From contig NZ_CP093443.1 in assembly GCF_026168515.1 (NCBI RefSeq), positions 3,162,001 to 3,226,000 of the forward strand: a stretch of 64,000 bases of DNA, given 5' to 3'. The stretch comes from Brevibacterium spongiae. GTDB taxonomy: Bacteria > Actinomycetota > Actinomycetes > Actinomycetales > Brevibacteriaceae. The position numbers and the translations under genes were made by a program. The first letter of the stretch is position 1. The number at the start of each line of letters is the position of its first letter. Under the pieces are notes generated by a model. The model was not told the origin of the DNA, did not search any database, and was given only the letters and a program-made list of their open reading frames with translations. Shown piece after piece: positions 1 through 8,739 of the stretch.

Positions 1-548
1 AGTTCTCCTGGCACCTGACCTATCACCTGCCGGCCATCGAGTCCGAGCCGATGCGACCGGAATTCGCATCCTTCCCCTATGAGAACGACCCCGAGGCGCT
101 TGAGCATTGGCGCAGCGGTACGACCGGGATTGCCCTCGTCGACGCCGGCATGGCGCAGCTGTGGCAGACCGGGTGGATGCACAATCGAGTGCGGATGGCC
201 ACGGCGAGCTTCCTAACAAAGAATCTGCTCATCCACTGGTGGCACGGCGAACAGTGGTTCTGGGACACGCTCGTCGACGCCGATGAGGCCAACAATCCCG
301 TCTCGTGGCAATGGGTCGCCGGGTGCGGAGCCGATGCGGCCCCGTACTTTCGGATCTTCAATCCCGAACGCCAACGTGAGCGTTTCGATCCGAACAGCGA
401 GTACGTGAGCAGGTGGTTGGGCCGCGGTCCGGGCGGTCTCACCCGAACGGAACGTTCACACGGCGATCGCGAGCCGATCGTCGATCTCAAGGCATCGCGC
501 CAGGCGGCGCTGGCAGCCTATGACCGGATGAAGAGCGAGGCGAATTGA
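1..548 (+). CDS. phrB: Deoxyribodipyrimidine photolyase, C-terminal part (5' end outside window)
   Basis: The reading frame is open from base 3, and an ATG at 51 is only an internal Met, so the gene enters from the left edge; about 181 residues are present. The C-terminal FAD-binding domain of the photolyase/cryptochrome family is recognisable: HNRVRMATASF, then LLIHWWHGEQWFWDTLVDAD, then the FAD/DNA-contact block GADAAPYFRIFNP. Family role: light-driven, FADH-dependent repair of cyclobutane pyrimidine dimers in the cytoplasm. The antenna-binding N-terminal domain is not visible, so the subclass (folate or deazaflavin antenna) cannot be told. The stop overlaps the TTG start of the next gene by 4 nt, implying translational coupling. 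Confidence 0.93.
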   Translation, partial: FSWHLTYHLPAIESEPMRPEFASFPYENDPEALEHWRSGTTGIALVDAGMAQLWQTGWMHNRVRMATASFLTKNLLIHWWHGEQWFWDTLVDADEANNPVSWQWVAGCGADAAPYFRIFNPERQRERFDPNSEYVSRWLGRGPGGLTRTERSHGDREPIVDLKASRQAALAAYDRMKSEAN

Positions 549-1411
549 GCACGACGAACGGACGCAGAATTCTCCTGGCCGGGTGCGGAGACTTAGGCAC
601 GCGGTTGGGATTGCGGCTGGTCGACCAGGGGCACAAGGTGATCGGACTGCGCCGGCGCGTCGCCGAACTGCCCGATGCCTTCGAGACGATCAGCCTGGAC
701 CTCTCCCTCCTCGGATCGCCAGAGCGCGGCGGGGCCGACGCCCCGGTCCGCAGCGATCTACGACTGGACGCACTCGACGCGGTCGTCATCACCCTCACTC
801 CGGACGAACCGACTCGGGCCGGATACGAACGGTCCTACCTCCACGGGCTGAGAGGCCTCGCGCGCGTGCTCGAGTCACAGCCGGGCCGAGTCGTCCTCGT
901 CTCCTCCACGCGTGTCCTCGCTGACGACCCGACACGTGTGACCACCGAAGACACTCCGAGCGCCCCGGAGTCCGGGCCGGGTGAGGTGCTCACGGCAGCC
1001 GAATCCGAAGCGGGCGAACTCTTCGACCACGTCACGATCGTGCGCCCGGCGGGTATCTACGGACCTGGCCGCACCCGTCTCATCGACTCCGTGCGTCGCG
1101 GGCAGCAGTTCAATCATCAGCGGTGGACGAACCGCATCCACCGGGACGATCTGGTTCACGGTCTGGAGCACTTGGCCCTTGACCCGGAACCGCCGAACCT
1201 GGTCCATGCCGTCGATTCCCAACCTGCCCAGATGGGCGAGGTCGCCGCCTTCATCGCCGACCGCCTCGGCGTGCCCGTCCCCGACCATATCGAGGACGAG
1301 AAGCCGGGCGGCAAACGGATCGACGGAACTCGCTTCCGCGCACTTGTGGGCGAACTCGGCTACCCCACCTACCGGGACGGCTTCTCTTCGATGCTGACGG
1401 CAACTGCCTGA
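545..1411 (+). CDS. NAD(P)-dependent epimerase/dehydratase-like SDR protein
   Basis: 288 residues, starting at a TTG that shares TTGA with the photolyase stop. The N-terminal Rossmann loop GCGDLGTRLG lies near residues 13-22. An extended-SDR pattern follows, with VVLVSSTRVL, the substrate-site segment IVRPAGIYGPGRTRL, and a C-terminal helical part. It resembles the YeeZ-like atypical extended SDR group, cytoplasmic proteins whose substrates are mostly unknown. The usual YxxxK is not obvious: YGPGR stands where the tyrosine of classical members is followed by Lys, so catalysis as a standard epimerase is doubtful. Coupling to the photolyase is by overlap only; no shared pathway is implied. Confidence 0.85.
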   Translation: MSTTNGRRILLAGCGDLGTRLGLRLVDQGHKVIGLRRRVAELPDAFETISLDLSLLGSPERGGADAPVRSDLRLDALDAVVITLTPDEPTRAGYERSYLHGLRGLARVLESQPGRVVLVSSTRVLADDPTRVTTEDTPSAPESGPGEVLTAAESEAGELFDHVTIVRPAGIYGPGRTRLIDSVRRGQQFNHQRWTNRIHRDDLVHGLEHLALDPEPPNLVHAVDSQPAQMGEVAAFIADRLGVPVPDHIEDEKPGGKRIDGTRFRALVGELGYPTYRDGFSSMLTATA

Positions 1412-1434
1412 TCACGAACGAGATCGGGGAACGG

Positions 1435-2985
1435 TCACGCTCGCACCCGACGGCGCGCCTCGGCGGCGATGTTCTTCGCCATTGCAGGGAAGATGAATCG
1501 GTGGAACGGGGCGACGAGGGCCCAGTAGAGGCGGCCGCGCACACCGGTGGGAATGAAGGTCGCTGTCTGGTGGTACTCGCAGCCGTCGGCTGAGTCGGTC
1601 AGCGTGAATTCGAGCCACGCATGACCGGAGACCTTCATCTCGGCGCGCAGCAGCAGACGCGAGTTCCGCTCCAGCTGTTCGACCCTCCACCAATCGACGG
1701 GATCGCCGATGCGCAGGGAATCGGGCAGCCGTCGACCTCGGTTGAGGCCGGCGCCGCCGACGGCTTTGTCCCAGATTCCGCGGACTTTCCAGGCAAGGGG
1801 CCAGGAGTACCAGCCTTGAGCCCCGCCGATGCCCTCGATCACGGGCCACACATCGGCGGCCGAGAGGCCGGTAATCGTTGCCGCGCGTTCGTCGGTGCAG
1901 ATGCGCCGTCCCGCCCACTGCGGGTCATTCGGCAGCGGGCTGGCCGCCTCGTCGAGCTCTCCGGCATCGGCGTCCCAGTTCGTGTCCACGGCGCCCTCGA
2001 CTTCGCGACGCAGCGCGAGTCGGACGGCATCGTCGAACCTGATCAGCCCGGATTCTGGCGGTGGGATGACCTCGTCGATCGCATGTGATGTGGCCACCGC
2101 GTCTTCTTGAAGGGACTGGACGAGAGGGAGGGTGAGGCGGAACGGCAGCGGTGTCACCAGTCCGACCCAGATACCCGACAGGGTTGGGGCGGGCAGCGGC
2201 AGCGCGAGGACATGTCGAGGCTTGAGGCCCGCGACGGCGGCGAAGGTGCGCATCACGTCGGCGTATGTGAGGATCTGGCGCGAACCGATGTCGAAGGACT
2301 CATTGACCCGTCCGTCGACGTCAGCGGCGGAGAGAAGATAGTAGAGAGCGTCACGGACCGACAGCGGTTCGACGCGGTTGGCCACCCAGTCCGGTGCCGG
2401 CATCCACCTCAGCGTCAGGGCGAGATGGCGGATCATCTCGAACGAGGCGGAGCCGGAGCCGATGATGATGCCGGCGTTGAAGACGATCGCGTCGACCTCG
2501 GAGTCAAGCAGAATCCGTCCGACGGTCGCCCGCGAGCGCATGTGTTTGGACAGTTCGCGACCCTCCGGATGGAGTCCTCCGAGGTAGACGACACGGCCCA
2601 CACCGGACGCGGCGACTTCGTCGGCGAAACGTGTGGCCGCCGCGGACTCGGCGGCTTCGAAGTCCCCGCCAGAGCCCATGGAATGCACAAGATAGTAGGC
2701 CGTGTCGATGCCGGTGAGGCTGTCCGACAGTCCACGACCGGAGTCGAGGTCGACGGTTCTCACGTCGACGTCAGCTGCCCATGGAACCTGTTCGAGCTTC
2801 TCCGGTCGCCGCACCCCGACCCGGACCTCGTGACCGGCCTGAAGCAGGCGAGGCACGAGGCGACCGCCGATGTACCCGGTCGCCCCAAGCACGAGGACAC
2901 GACGAGGGCTGCGGGTCTGTCGGATGACTTCGTCACCGAGTGATTCCGAGTGGTGCGGTGTCGAGCGTTTCGTCGGGCGATGCAT
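1435..2985 (-). CDS. SDR family protein with C-terminal DUF2867 domain
   Basis: 516 residues. The N-terminal half is an NAD(P)-binding atypical SDR with GATGYIGGRLVPRLL near residues 34-48 and the segment VVYLGGLHPEG. The C-terminal third carries the DUF2867 pattern (IEGIGGAQGWYSWPLAWKVRG, then GDPVDWWRVEQLE and AEMKVSGHAWLEF), a START-like fold often fused to this SDR type in actinobacteria. Reaction and substrate are unknown; a role in lipid or quinone metabolism is only a guess. The ATG is preceded by GGAAGG 8 nt upstream, supporting this start. It is transcribed in the same direction as the baeRF gene and converges on the epimerase gene with only 23 nt between the stops and no clear terminator. 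Confidence 0.85.
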   Translation of the reverse strand: MHRPTKRSTPHHSESLGDEVIRQTRSPRRVLVLGATGYIGGRLVPRLLQAGHEVRVGVRRPEKLEQVPWAADVDVRTVDLDSGRGLSDSLTGIDTAYYLVHSMGSGGDFEAAESAAATRFADEVAASGVGRVVYLGGLHPEGRELSKHMRSRATVGRILLDSEVDAIVFNAGIIIGSGSASFEMIRHLALTLRWMPAPDWVANRVEPLSVRDALYYLLSAADVDGRVNESFDIGSRQILTYADVMRTFAAVAGLKPRHVLALPLPAPTLSGIWVGLVTPLPFRLTLPLVQSLQEDAVATSHAIDEVIPPPESGLIRFDDAVRLALRREVEGAVDTNWDADAGELDEAASPLPNDPQWAGRRICTDERAATITGLSAADVWPVIEGIGGAQGWYSWPLAWKVRGIWDKAVGGAGLNRGRRLPDSLRIGDPVDWWRVEQLERNSRLLLRAEMKVSGHAWLEFTLTDSADGCEYHQTATFIPTGVRGRLYWALVAPFHRFIFPAMAKNIAAEARRRVRA

Positions 2986-3083
2986 CCGAGGGTCCTTCCG
3001 GCCTGCCGGGATCGGCTGTCATGGACCAACCCTACACATTTTATTAACCCATTGGATACTATCTACCAGCAGAAATCTGATCC

Positions 3084-4124
3084 TCAGTCCGCCAACGCAG
3101 CTCCCACGTCGTATCGAAGGATCGCGGCGATGTTTTCGGACATCGGATCATGACTGAGCCCGATCTCTGCTGAGGACAGAACAGCCTGGGCGATGATGCC
3201 TGCCTCTCCCTCTGCCGCCTCGGCGTCGTCGAGCAGCAGGGTCGCCACCGCACCACGTTCGACTGCTTTCGCGACTTCGGTGCGACCTTCGACCGCGCGG
3301 TCGTGGGCTTTGCTCTCGGCCAGCCGTTCGGAGTTATCGGCCTCGCGCTCGCCGGCGAGTTTAGTCACGAGTGTGCGCACCGCCACATCGATCGCCTCTT
3401 CGGCAGCGTCATCGTCGTTGCCGCCTTCTGATATTTCGTGCAGCAACTCTTCGGCCCTCACCGACAGTTCGGCCTTGACGACAGTTCTGCCCTGCACTTC
3501 TCCTGCCAGGACGACGGCGCCCGGAGCATGATCGGTGATCAGTCGGTCGATGAAGTCGGCGACAGCGCGAGCGTTGTCTTTGATGATCTCGTCGACGCGG
3601 CGCCGGATCTGGTTGTGTGAGTAAGCTCCTCGCCGCGGCTTGTTGATGTCTTCGTCGTTGTCGCCGGTCACGTGGACCGATTCGTTCTCGGTGCGCTCAC
3701 GATCCGGGGTCACGCTCAGTTCACGCACGGCCGCTCCATCCTGTCCGGCGATGACGAGAACGACGTCGAACTGCCTGGACTCCTGGCGGAGGTAGGCGCC
3801 GAGTTCGGGCACGTCTCCGTAGTGGGCCGCGTCGCCATCTCCCAACGCCGCATCCCAATGTTCGTCCAGCAGAACTCCTTGGGAGTTCGCAACGATGGTC
3901 CGACCGTCCGTGTGCACCTCGGTGGGTTCGTCGACGAGGATGATCGCGTCAATGGGCTCGAGGAGCGACTCCTCTGCCCCGCTTTCGGACAGCTGGTCGC
4001 GCAGCTCTGACCAGCGCAGACGCAGCTGCGTCTCGGCATCGGCTGACGGAGTACGACCCTCAAGGTAGACGGTGGCATATGGCCCGCCGCTCTCGACGAC
4101 CCTGCGCAAGTGATTATGGTTCAT
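3084..4124 (-). CDS. baeRF2/Vms1-like protein (bacterial eRF1-related, Rv2629-like)
   Basis: 346 residues from the ATG at 4124, chosen because GAGGAGGAA sits 6 nt upstream; the frame is open 39 codons further but without a ribosome site. The protein starts MNHNHLRRVVESGGPYATVYL and has the layout of the actinobacterial 'baeRF' family: an N-terminal domain, a central region with RGAYSHNQIRRRVDEIIKDN, and a C-terminal L7Ae-like domain ending in a segment about 'AVERGAVATLLLDD'. Relatives include mycobacterial Rv2629 and, more distantly, eRF1 and Vms1, which act on stalled peptidyl-tRNA. Peptidyl-tRNA hydrolysis here is an inference from family only: the eRF1 GGQ is absent and RGAYSHNQI occupies the equivalent loop. 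Confidence 0.8.
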   Translation of the reverse strand: MNHNHLRRVVESGGPYATVYLEGRTPSADAETQLRLRWSELRDQLSESGAEESLLEPIDAIILVDEPTEVHTDGRTIVANSQGVLLDEHWDAALGDGDAAHYGDVPELGAYLRQESRQFDVVLVIAGQDGAAVRELSVTPDRERTENESVHVTGDNDEDINKPRRGAYSHNQIRRRVDEIIKDNARAVADFIDRLITDHAPGAVVLAGEVQGRTVVKAELSVRAEELLHEISEGGNDDDAAEEAIDVAVRTLVTKLAGEREADNSERLAESKAHDRAVEGRTEVAKAVERGAVATLLLDDAEAAEGEAGIIAQAVLSSAEIGLSHDPMSENIAAILRYDVGAALAD

Positions 4125-4234
4125 CCCCTGTTCCTCCTCAGCGTCTGTGGCTGTCTGACTCGCCCCCGCGGGGCTCGCCGCGCTGCGCGCGGTGTTCTCA
4201 GCGTGGCATTGTGGGGAGACCGCTGTAAACAGTC

Positions 4235-4263
4235 TTGACAAACCAGGGTCGGGCGGTTATAGG
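4235..4263 (+). promoter_or_regulatory. Sigma70-type promoter for the quinone oxidoreductase gene
   Basis: A perfect -35 TTGACA (4235-4240), a 17-nt spacer and a -10 TATAGG (4258-4263) lie 44 nt before the ATG at 4308. It is one of the best consensus promoters in the window. It also lies in the divergent gap with the baeRF gene. Confidence 0.75.
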
Positions 4264-4307
4264 AAAAGTCTGGCCAGCTTCGGCTTCTGAAGTGACACAA
4301 TGGGAAC

Positions 4308-5273
4308 ATGAACACCGATATAAACACCGAAACGATGATGCGCGCCGTCAGTCAGCAGACTTTTGGAAGCGCCGACGTCCTCGAAATCACCGAGATCCCA
4401 CGACCGAAGCCCCGCACCAACGAAATCCTTGTGAAAGTCCACGCTGCGGGTCTCAACCCGACCGATTGGAAGCACCGTTCCGGCCACGGCTTCGTCGACG
4501 ATCTGCCATTGGTGCTCGGCTGGGACGTCTCCGGAGTGGTCGAAGCCGTCGGCATCGGCGTCGCGACGTTCGCGCCCGGAGACGAGGTGTTCGGCATGCT
4601 GACGTATCCGTTTGGGCTCGGCTCACACGCCGAATACGTCGCCGCCCCGGCCAGATTCTTCGCGTCGAAACCCCGATCGGTCGACCATGTGCAGGCGGGA
4701 GCACTCCCCCTCGCCTCTCTGACCGCTTGGCAGGCGCTCGTCGACAACGCCGGCTTACAGCCCGGACAGCGTGTGCTGATTCACGCGGCCGCAGGCGGCG
4801 TCGGGCACATCGCTGTGCAGATCGCGAAATCGCTGGGCGCATACGTGATCGGAACCGCGAGCGCGGAGAAACACGGCTTCTTGCGCGAACTCGGCGCCGA
4901 TGAGGTCATCGACTACCGTACGGACGACTTCGCCGATCGAGTGCGAGACGTGGACGCGGTGCTCGACACGATCGGCGGTGACACAGCGATGCGCTCCCTG
5001 CACACTCTTCGCAAAGGCGGGTGTCTCGTGTCGCTCATCCCCGTCGGCTCCGCTGATCTCTTTCGCGAAGCAGATCAGCTCGGAGTGCGAGCTCTTCGAA
5101 TGCTCGTGGACTCCTCGCGCAGCACGCTGGAAATCGTCTCCGGGCTCGTCGACGACGGTGCACTGCGTGCCACCATCGCCGGGACTTTCCCACTCTCGAA
5201 GGCAGCAGAAGCCCATCGAGAGGGCGAGACCAATCGCACCACCGGCAAACTCGTACTCACTATGGACGAGTAG
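4308..5273 (+). CDS. Zinc-independent NADP-dependent quinone oxidoreductase (MDR superfamily)
   Basis: 321 residues. The N-terminal GroES-like domain contains KVHAAGLNPTDWKHRSG, typical of zeta-crystallin/QOR members without the zinc Cys/His set. The Rossmann fold has AAAGGVGHIAVQIAKSLGA near residues 164-182 and TASAEKHGFLRELGADEVIDYR after it, all standard for this family. Expected reaction: NADPH-dependent reduction of quinones or enals in the cytoplasm. A second in-frame ATG 9 codons downstream (4335) would give a more usual N-terminus, and no good ribosome site favours either. A near-consensus promoter lies upstream and a strong hairpin follows the stop. Confidence 0.9.
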   Translation: MNTDINTETMMRAVSQQTFGSADVLEITEIPRPKPRTNEILVKVHAAGLNPTDWKHRSGHGFVDDLPLVLGWDVSGVVEAVGIGVATFAPGDEVFGMLTYPFGLGSHAEYVAAPARFFASKPRSVDHVQAGALPLASLTAWQALVDNAGLQPGQRVLIHAAAGGVGHIAVQIAKSLGAYVIGTASAEKHGFLRELGADEVIDYRTDDFADRVRDVDAVLDTIGGDTAMRSLHTLRKGGCLVSLIPVGSADLFREADQLGVRALRMLVDSSRSTLEIVSGLVDDGALRATIAGTFPLSKAAEAHREGETNRTTGKLVLTMDE

Positions 5274-5330
5274 GCCAAGCGCAATCTGGTCAGTTCCTCA
5301 GTCGAAGCGGCACCATGCTCACTGCCGCGA

Positions 5331-5370
5331 CGCAGGGCCCGGCACCTGTGCATCGGTGCCGGGCCCTGCG
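5331..5370. terminator. Bidirectional hairpin terminator
   Basis: A perfect 16-bp inverted repeat (5331-5346 with 5355-5370, starting CGCAGGGCCCGG) encloses an 8-nt loop. It sits between the convergent quinone oxidoreductase and small acidic protein genes, so it can serve both. There is no long T-run, as usual for actinobacteria. Confidence 0.85.
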
Positions 5371-5380
5371 ATCACGGAAG

Positions 5381-5554
5381 TCAGTAGTGTGCTGGCGGAT
5401 CGCTCGCGGGGAAGGACTCTTCCTCCCACTCATCGACCAATTCGTCCTCTTTCTCCTTCGACGCGGAATCCGTGCCGGGCATTTCCGCAACGTCATCCCT
5501 GGCTCCCTCGGGGGCCGCTTTCGGATCCTTCTCGTCTTCGCTGAAATCGCTCAT
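5381..5554 (-). CDS. Small acidic protein ending in an ESFPASDPP motif
   Basis: 57 residues: it begins MSDFSEDEKDPK and ends EWEEESFPASDPPAHY. The ATG at 5554 is preceded by AGAAGGGA, and the stop lies 10 nt from a strong hairpin, so it looks like a real monocistronic gene. The C-terminal (E/D)SFPASDPP motif recurs in many small uncharacterised actinobacterial proteins. The rest is low-complexity acidic and probably disordered. No function is known; the conserved tail suggests a short peptide recognised by a partner. It is not a transmembrane or secreted protein. Confidence 0.72.
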   Translation of the reverse strand: MSDFSEDEKDPKAAPEGARDDVAEMPGTDSASKEKEDELVDEWEEESFPASDPPAHY

Positions 5555-5724
5555 CACGATCGTCCCTTCTCTATCGAGTGTACGAACCTATGCTGACACT
5601 CTTTGATCCAACTGGGTAGGGGGGGTGCGGGCATATTGGCATGAGGCATTACGGGGGTGCCGCTCGGCAGAGGCCCCACGTAGACTGATCACCTATCCGC
5701 GCTCTCCAGCGAAAGGTGACCAGA

Positions 5725-5955
5725 ATGTCAACCGACGACAACAGCACCGAAGGCAACACATCAGACAGCATGCGCAAGGCTGCGGAGAACCTCGATCACG
5801 AGGCCGGAGGTGCACCGTCATCCGAGTACCTCGATAAGGTCGATCCCGACGACTTCGGCCGCAACGATGAAACCGGCGAGGATGAGGACCGCGACGAGGA
5901 TGCCGCCTCCGACGATAACGCATCGGCGAACGGTTCTACCTCGACTGATCGCTGA
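5725..5955 (+). CDS. Small acidic hypothetical protein
   Basis: 76 residues from the ATG at 5725 (MSTDDNSTEGN), preceded by GAAAGGTGA; an ATG 9 nt earlier lies inside the ribosome-site region and is less likely. The middle, KAAENLDHEAGGAPSSEYLDK, could form a helix; the tail is a run of Asp/Glu with a final NGSTSTDR, probably disordered. I recognise no family. Like its neighbour across the gap it is a solitary acidic protein, and a 27-bp hairpin follows its stop. Confidence 0.65.
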   Translation: MSTDDNSTEGNTSDSMRKAAENLDHEAGGAPSSEYLDKVDPDDFGRNDETGEDEDRDEDAASDDNASANGSTSTDR

Positions 5956-5983
5956 CGACCTTCAGAGCATCGTCGGCTCACAA

Positions 5984-6039
5984 CACAGTTTGGGGCGGAT
6001 AGCACCTGTTTGAACAGGTGCTATCCGCCCCAAACTGTG
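5984..6039. terminator. 27-bp perfect hairpin between convergent genes
   Basis: Bases 5984-6010 and 6013-6039 are exact reverse complements (27 bp, starting CACAGTTTGGGGCGG) with only TG between them. It lies between the 76-residue protein gene and the ABC ATPase stop at 6050, and would terminate either transcript. The length and perfection exceed a normal terminator. Confidence 0.8.
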
Positions 6040-6049
6040 CCACAAGCCC

Positions 6050-7825
6050 TCAGAACTTCGGCACGTCGGCGATCAGCGCCCGCGTGTACTCGTGCGACGG
6101 ATCCTCGAGCACCGAGGCAGTCGGCCCGTAGTCGACGATCTTGCCCTTGTTGAGCACGGCAAGATTGTCCGCGATGTGCCGGGAGAGTGCGATGTTGTGC
6201 GTAACGAAGAGCATCGCCAGCTGCCGCTCCTCCCGCAGGCTCCGCAGCAGGGCGACGATCGATGCCTGCACGCTGACGTCGAGCGCAGAGGTGATCTCAT
6301 CACAGACCATCACCGACGGTGCGTTGACCAGGGCGCGGGCGATCGCCGCCCTCTGCCGCTCACCACCGGAGAGGTCACCGGGGCGCCGGTGGTAGAACGT
6401 CCGTCCCAGACGCACCGAATCCAGCGCCTCCTCGACAGCGGCCTTCCGGCTCGCGGCCGTTCCCTGACCGCTCATCTCCAATGGCACCGTCAGCGACTGA
6501 CCGATGGATCGTCGCGGATTGAGTGAGGAGAACGGCGACTGGAACACGTACTGGATGCCCACGCGCTGCTCGTTCGTGCGTTTGCGCGTCGACCGAGCCA
6601 GCTCCGTTCCGCGCAGCTTCACCGATCCTTGGTAGTCGTCGTTGAGCCCGGCCACACACTGCGACAGCGTCGTCTTACCCGATCCGGATTCGCCGAGCAG
6701 CATCGTGCACTCCCCTGGCTCCAGGACCAGGTTGATCCCGTCGAGGATCTGCGCCTTCCCGTAGGCGAGCGCTACGTCCTTGACCTCGAGCAGAGGTGCA
6801 GTCGCGGCCCCGCCGTCCCCGTCATTCGCCGAGGCGGCCACCCCGTCAGCAACGGACCGATCCGATTCCGAATCGCCGGACTTCTCCCCCGCCGACACGA
6901 GGATATGTGTCTTCTCATCAGCCTCGGCGACGGCTTTCGCTTCCGCGGCCCCGTCACCGATCGTCTTCCGCCCGGCCAAGTCCGGCACCGCTGCCATGAG
7001 CATCTTCGTGTACTCATGTTGCGGACGTTCGAGCACTGCCGACACCGGTCCCTCTTCGACGAGGTCGCCGCGCAGCATCACGGCCACCCGGTCGGAGATG
7101 TCCTTGATCACCGCGAGGTCGTGGGTGATGTAGAGACCGGCGACGTTGTTCGCCACCGTCATCTGCCGGATCGTGTCGAGCACGACCGACTGCGTGGACA
7201 CGTCCAGACCCGTCGTCGGTTCATCGAGAATGAGCACGTCAGGATACATGGCGAAGGCCATGGCGATGCCGATGCGCTGCTGCTGACCGCCGGAGAGCTG
7301 ATGGGGCCAGCGTTTCTGATAGGCGCGATCCCCGGGCAAGCCGACGTCAACGAGCACCTCTGCAACGCGATCAGCTCGCTCACGATCCGAGGCTCCGAAG
7401 TCGTGGATGTCGAGGACCTCCCGGATCTGCTCGCCCACGCGCATGGCCGGGTTGAGCGAAAGTGCTGGATCCTGGGGGATGTACGCGATTCGGGATCCGC
7501 GCAGATCCCGCAGAGCCACCTCGTCGAGTTCGCCGACCTCAAGGTGAGTGGCGTCACCGCGCGGCCAGATGCTCACGGACCCCGACCCGAACTTCAGCCC
7601 CTCCCGGAAGTGCCCCATGCAGGCCAGACCGGCCGTGGTCTTACCGGAACCGGACTCGCCCACGAGCCCGAGGATCTCTCCTCGGGACAGGGCGAAGTCG
7701 ACACCGTGGAGGATCTCATCCCCGGCGTTCGTCAGCACGCGCAGGTCGCTGACGCGCAGGACGATCTTCTCGTTCGGTTCGTTCGCATCATCGTGGCGAA
7801 CGGTCTCTGTCTTCGGGCTCATCAT
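6050..7825 (-). CDS. Peptide ABC transporter, fused double ATP-binding protein (DppD-DppF type)
   Basis: 591 residues holding two complete nucleotide-binding domains. Domain 1 has GESGSGKTTAG near residue 57, signature LSGGQQQR and Walker B DVLILDEPTTGLD. Domain 2 has LLGESGSGKTT near residue 373, signature LSGGERQR and MVCDEITSALD. An acidic, probably flexible linker of about 60 residues separates them. Each half carries the C-terminal peptide-family extension (HEYTKMLMAAVPDL, HEYTRALIADVPKF). It energises uptake of oligopeptides, or nickel, by the paired permeases. The ATG overlaps the permease stop by 4 nt. The second Walker B has Ile-Thr in place of the usual Pro-Thr (EITSALD), common in such fusions. 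Confidence 0.93.
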   Translation of the reverse strand: MMSPKTETVRHDDANEPNEKIVLRVSDLRVLTNAGDEILHGVDFALSRGEILGLVGESGSGKTTAGLACMGHFREGLKFGSGSVSIWPRGDATHLEVGELDEVALRDLRGSRIAYIPQDPALSLNPAMRVGEQIREVLDIHDFGASDRERADRVAEVLVDVGLPGDRAYQKRWPHQLSGGQQQRIGIAMAFAMYPDVLILDEPTTGLDVSTQSVVLDTIRQMTVANNVAGLYITHDLAVIKDISDRVAVMLRGDLVEEGPVSAVLERPQHEYTKMLMAAVPDLAGRKTIGDGAAEAKAVAEADEKTHILVSAGEKSGDSESDRSVADGVAASANDGDGGAATAPLLEVKDVALAYGKAQILDGINLVLEPGECTMLLGESGSGKTTLSQCVAGLNDDYQGSVKLRGTELARSTRKRTNEQRVGIQYVFQSPFSSLNPRRSIGQSLTVPLEMSGQGTAASRKAAVEEALDSVRLGRTFYHRRPGDLSGGERQRAAIARALVNAPSVMVCDEITSALDVSVQASIVALLRSLREERQLAMLFVTHNIALSRHIADNLAVLNKGKIVDYGPTASVLEDPSHEYTRALIADVPKF

Positions 7826-8739
7826 GCCTCCACGGATGTTGATGCGGTGGCTCGGGCGAAGGAGTCCGCGAGCAGGTTGGTGCCGATGGTCAACAGCGCG
7901 ATCGCAACGACCGGCAGCAGCACACCCCAGGGCTGGATGGACAGGGCGATGCGGTTCTCGTTGATCATCAGGCCCCAGTCGGCCGCGGGCGGCTGCAGAC
8001 CGAGTCCGAGGAACGACAGCGACGCGATGTAGCCGATCGAGTAGGTCAGACGCAGTCCCGCCTCCACGCTCAGCGGGCCGGTGATGTTGGGCAGCAGCTC
8101 ACGGACGAGGACCTTCCACCTGGGCATCGCGTACATCTCCGCGGCCTTGATGTAGTCCTCGGTGATGACGCCCAGGGTCGCTGACCGCGCGACGCGGGCG
8201 ATGCGCGGGGCGTGGGTGAGGCCGATGACGGTCACGAGCACCCACCCCTGCGGTCCGAGCACTGTGATCGCCAGGAGGGCGAACACGAGCTGCGGGATAG
8301 CGAGGATGACGTCGTTGAGCCGCATGATCACGGCGTCGAAGGTTCCTCCGACATAGGCGGCGAGCATGCCGATGATCGCACCGACGACCATGCCGAGCGC
8401 CGTGGCGAGCACACCGTAGACGATGAGTGTCACACCGCCGGCGAGGAACCGGGAGAACACATCGCGGCCGAGGTTGTCCGATCCGAACAGACCATAGGGA
8501 CTGAACGGCTTCGTGACGAACTCGGTGGCGGTGTTGCCGGTCGCCCAGGGCAGCAGCAGCGGACCGCACAGAGCGAGCGCGACGACGACCACGGTGATGA
8601 TCAGGCCGATCTTGCCCTGTTTCTGGGCGAGCACCCGCTTGTAGAAGGGAACATAGGTGGTGGCGGATTCCTTGGGCACTTCAGCGGCATCGGTGGCCGC
8701 GGACTTGAGGTCATCAAGGCTGTTGGCGTCGGTGCTCAT
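7822..8739 (-). CDS. Peptide ABC transporter permease (DppC type)
   Basis: 305 residues. A cytosolic N-terminus is followed by a first membrane segment (IGLIITVVVVALALCGPLLLP), then the DppC-typical extracytoplasmic loop with FSPYGLFGSDNLGRDVFSR, then about five more membrane segments. The EAA loop that docks the ATPase reads EMYAMPRWKVLVRELLPN. It is coupled by 4-nt overlaps to both the ATPase and the DppB-type permease genes, consistent with a stoichiometric complex. Confidence 0.93.
   Translation of the reverse strand: MSTDANSLDDLKSAATDAAEVPKESATTYVPFYKRVLAQKQGKIGLIITVVVVALALCGPLLLPWATGNTATEFVTKPFSPYGLFGSDNLGRDVFSRFLAGGVTLIVYGVLATALGMVVGAIIGMLAAYVGGTFDAVIMRLNDVILAIPQLVFALLAITVLGPQGWVLVTVIGLTHAPRIARVARSATLGVITEDYIKAAEMYAMPRWKVLVRELLPNITGPLSVEAGLRLTYSIGYIASLSFLGLGLQPPAADWGLMINENRIALSIQPWGVLLPVVAIALLTIGTNLLADSFARATASTSVEA

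Noticed and set aside
6629-8032. 467-residue open frame on + opposite the ABC ATPase
   Set aside because: Antisense of a clearly conserved double ATPase; His/Asp-rich composition typical of a GC-skew shadow and no ribosome site.
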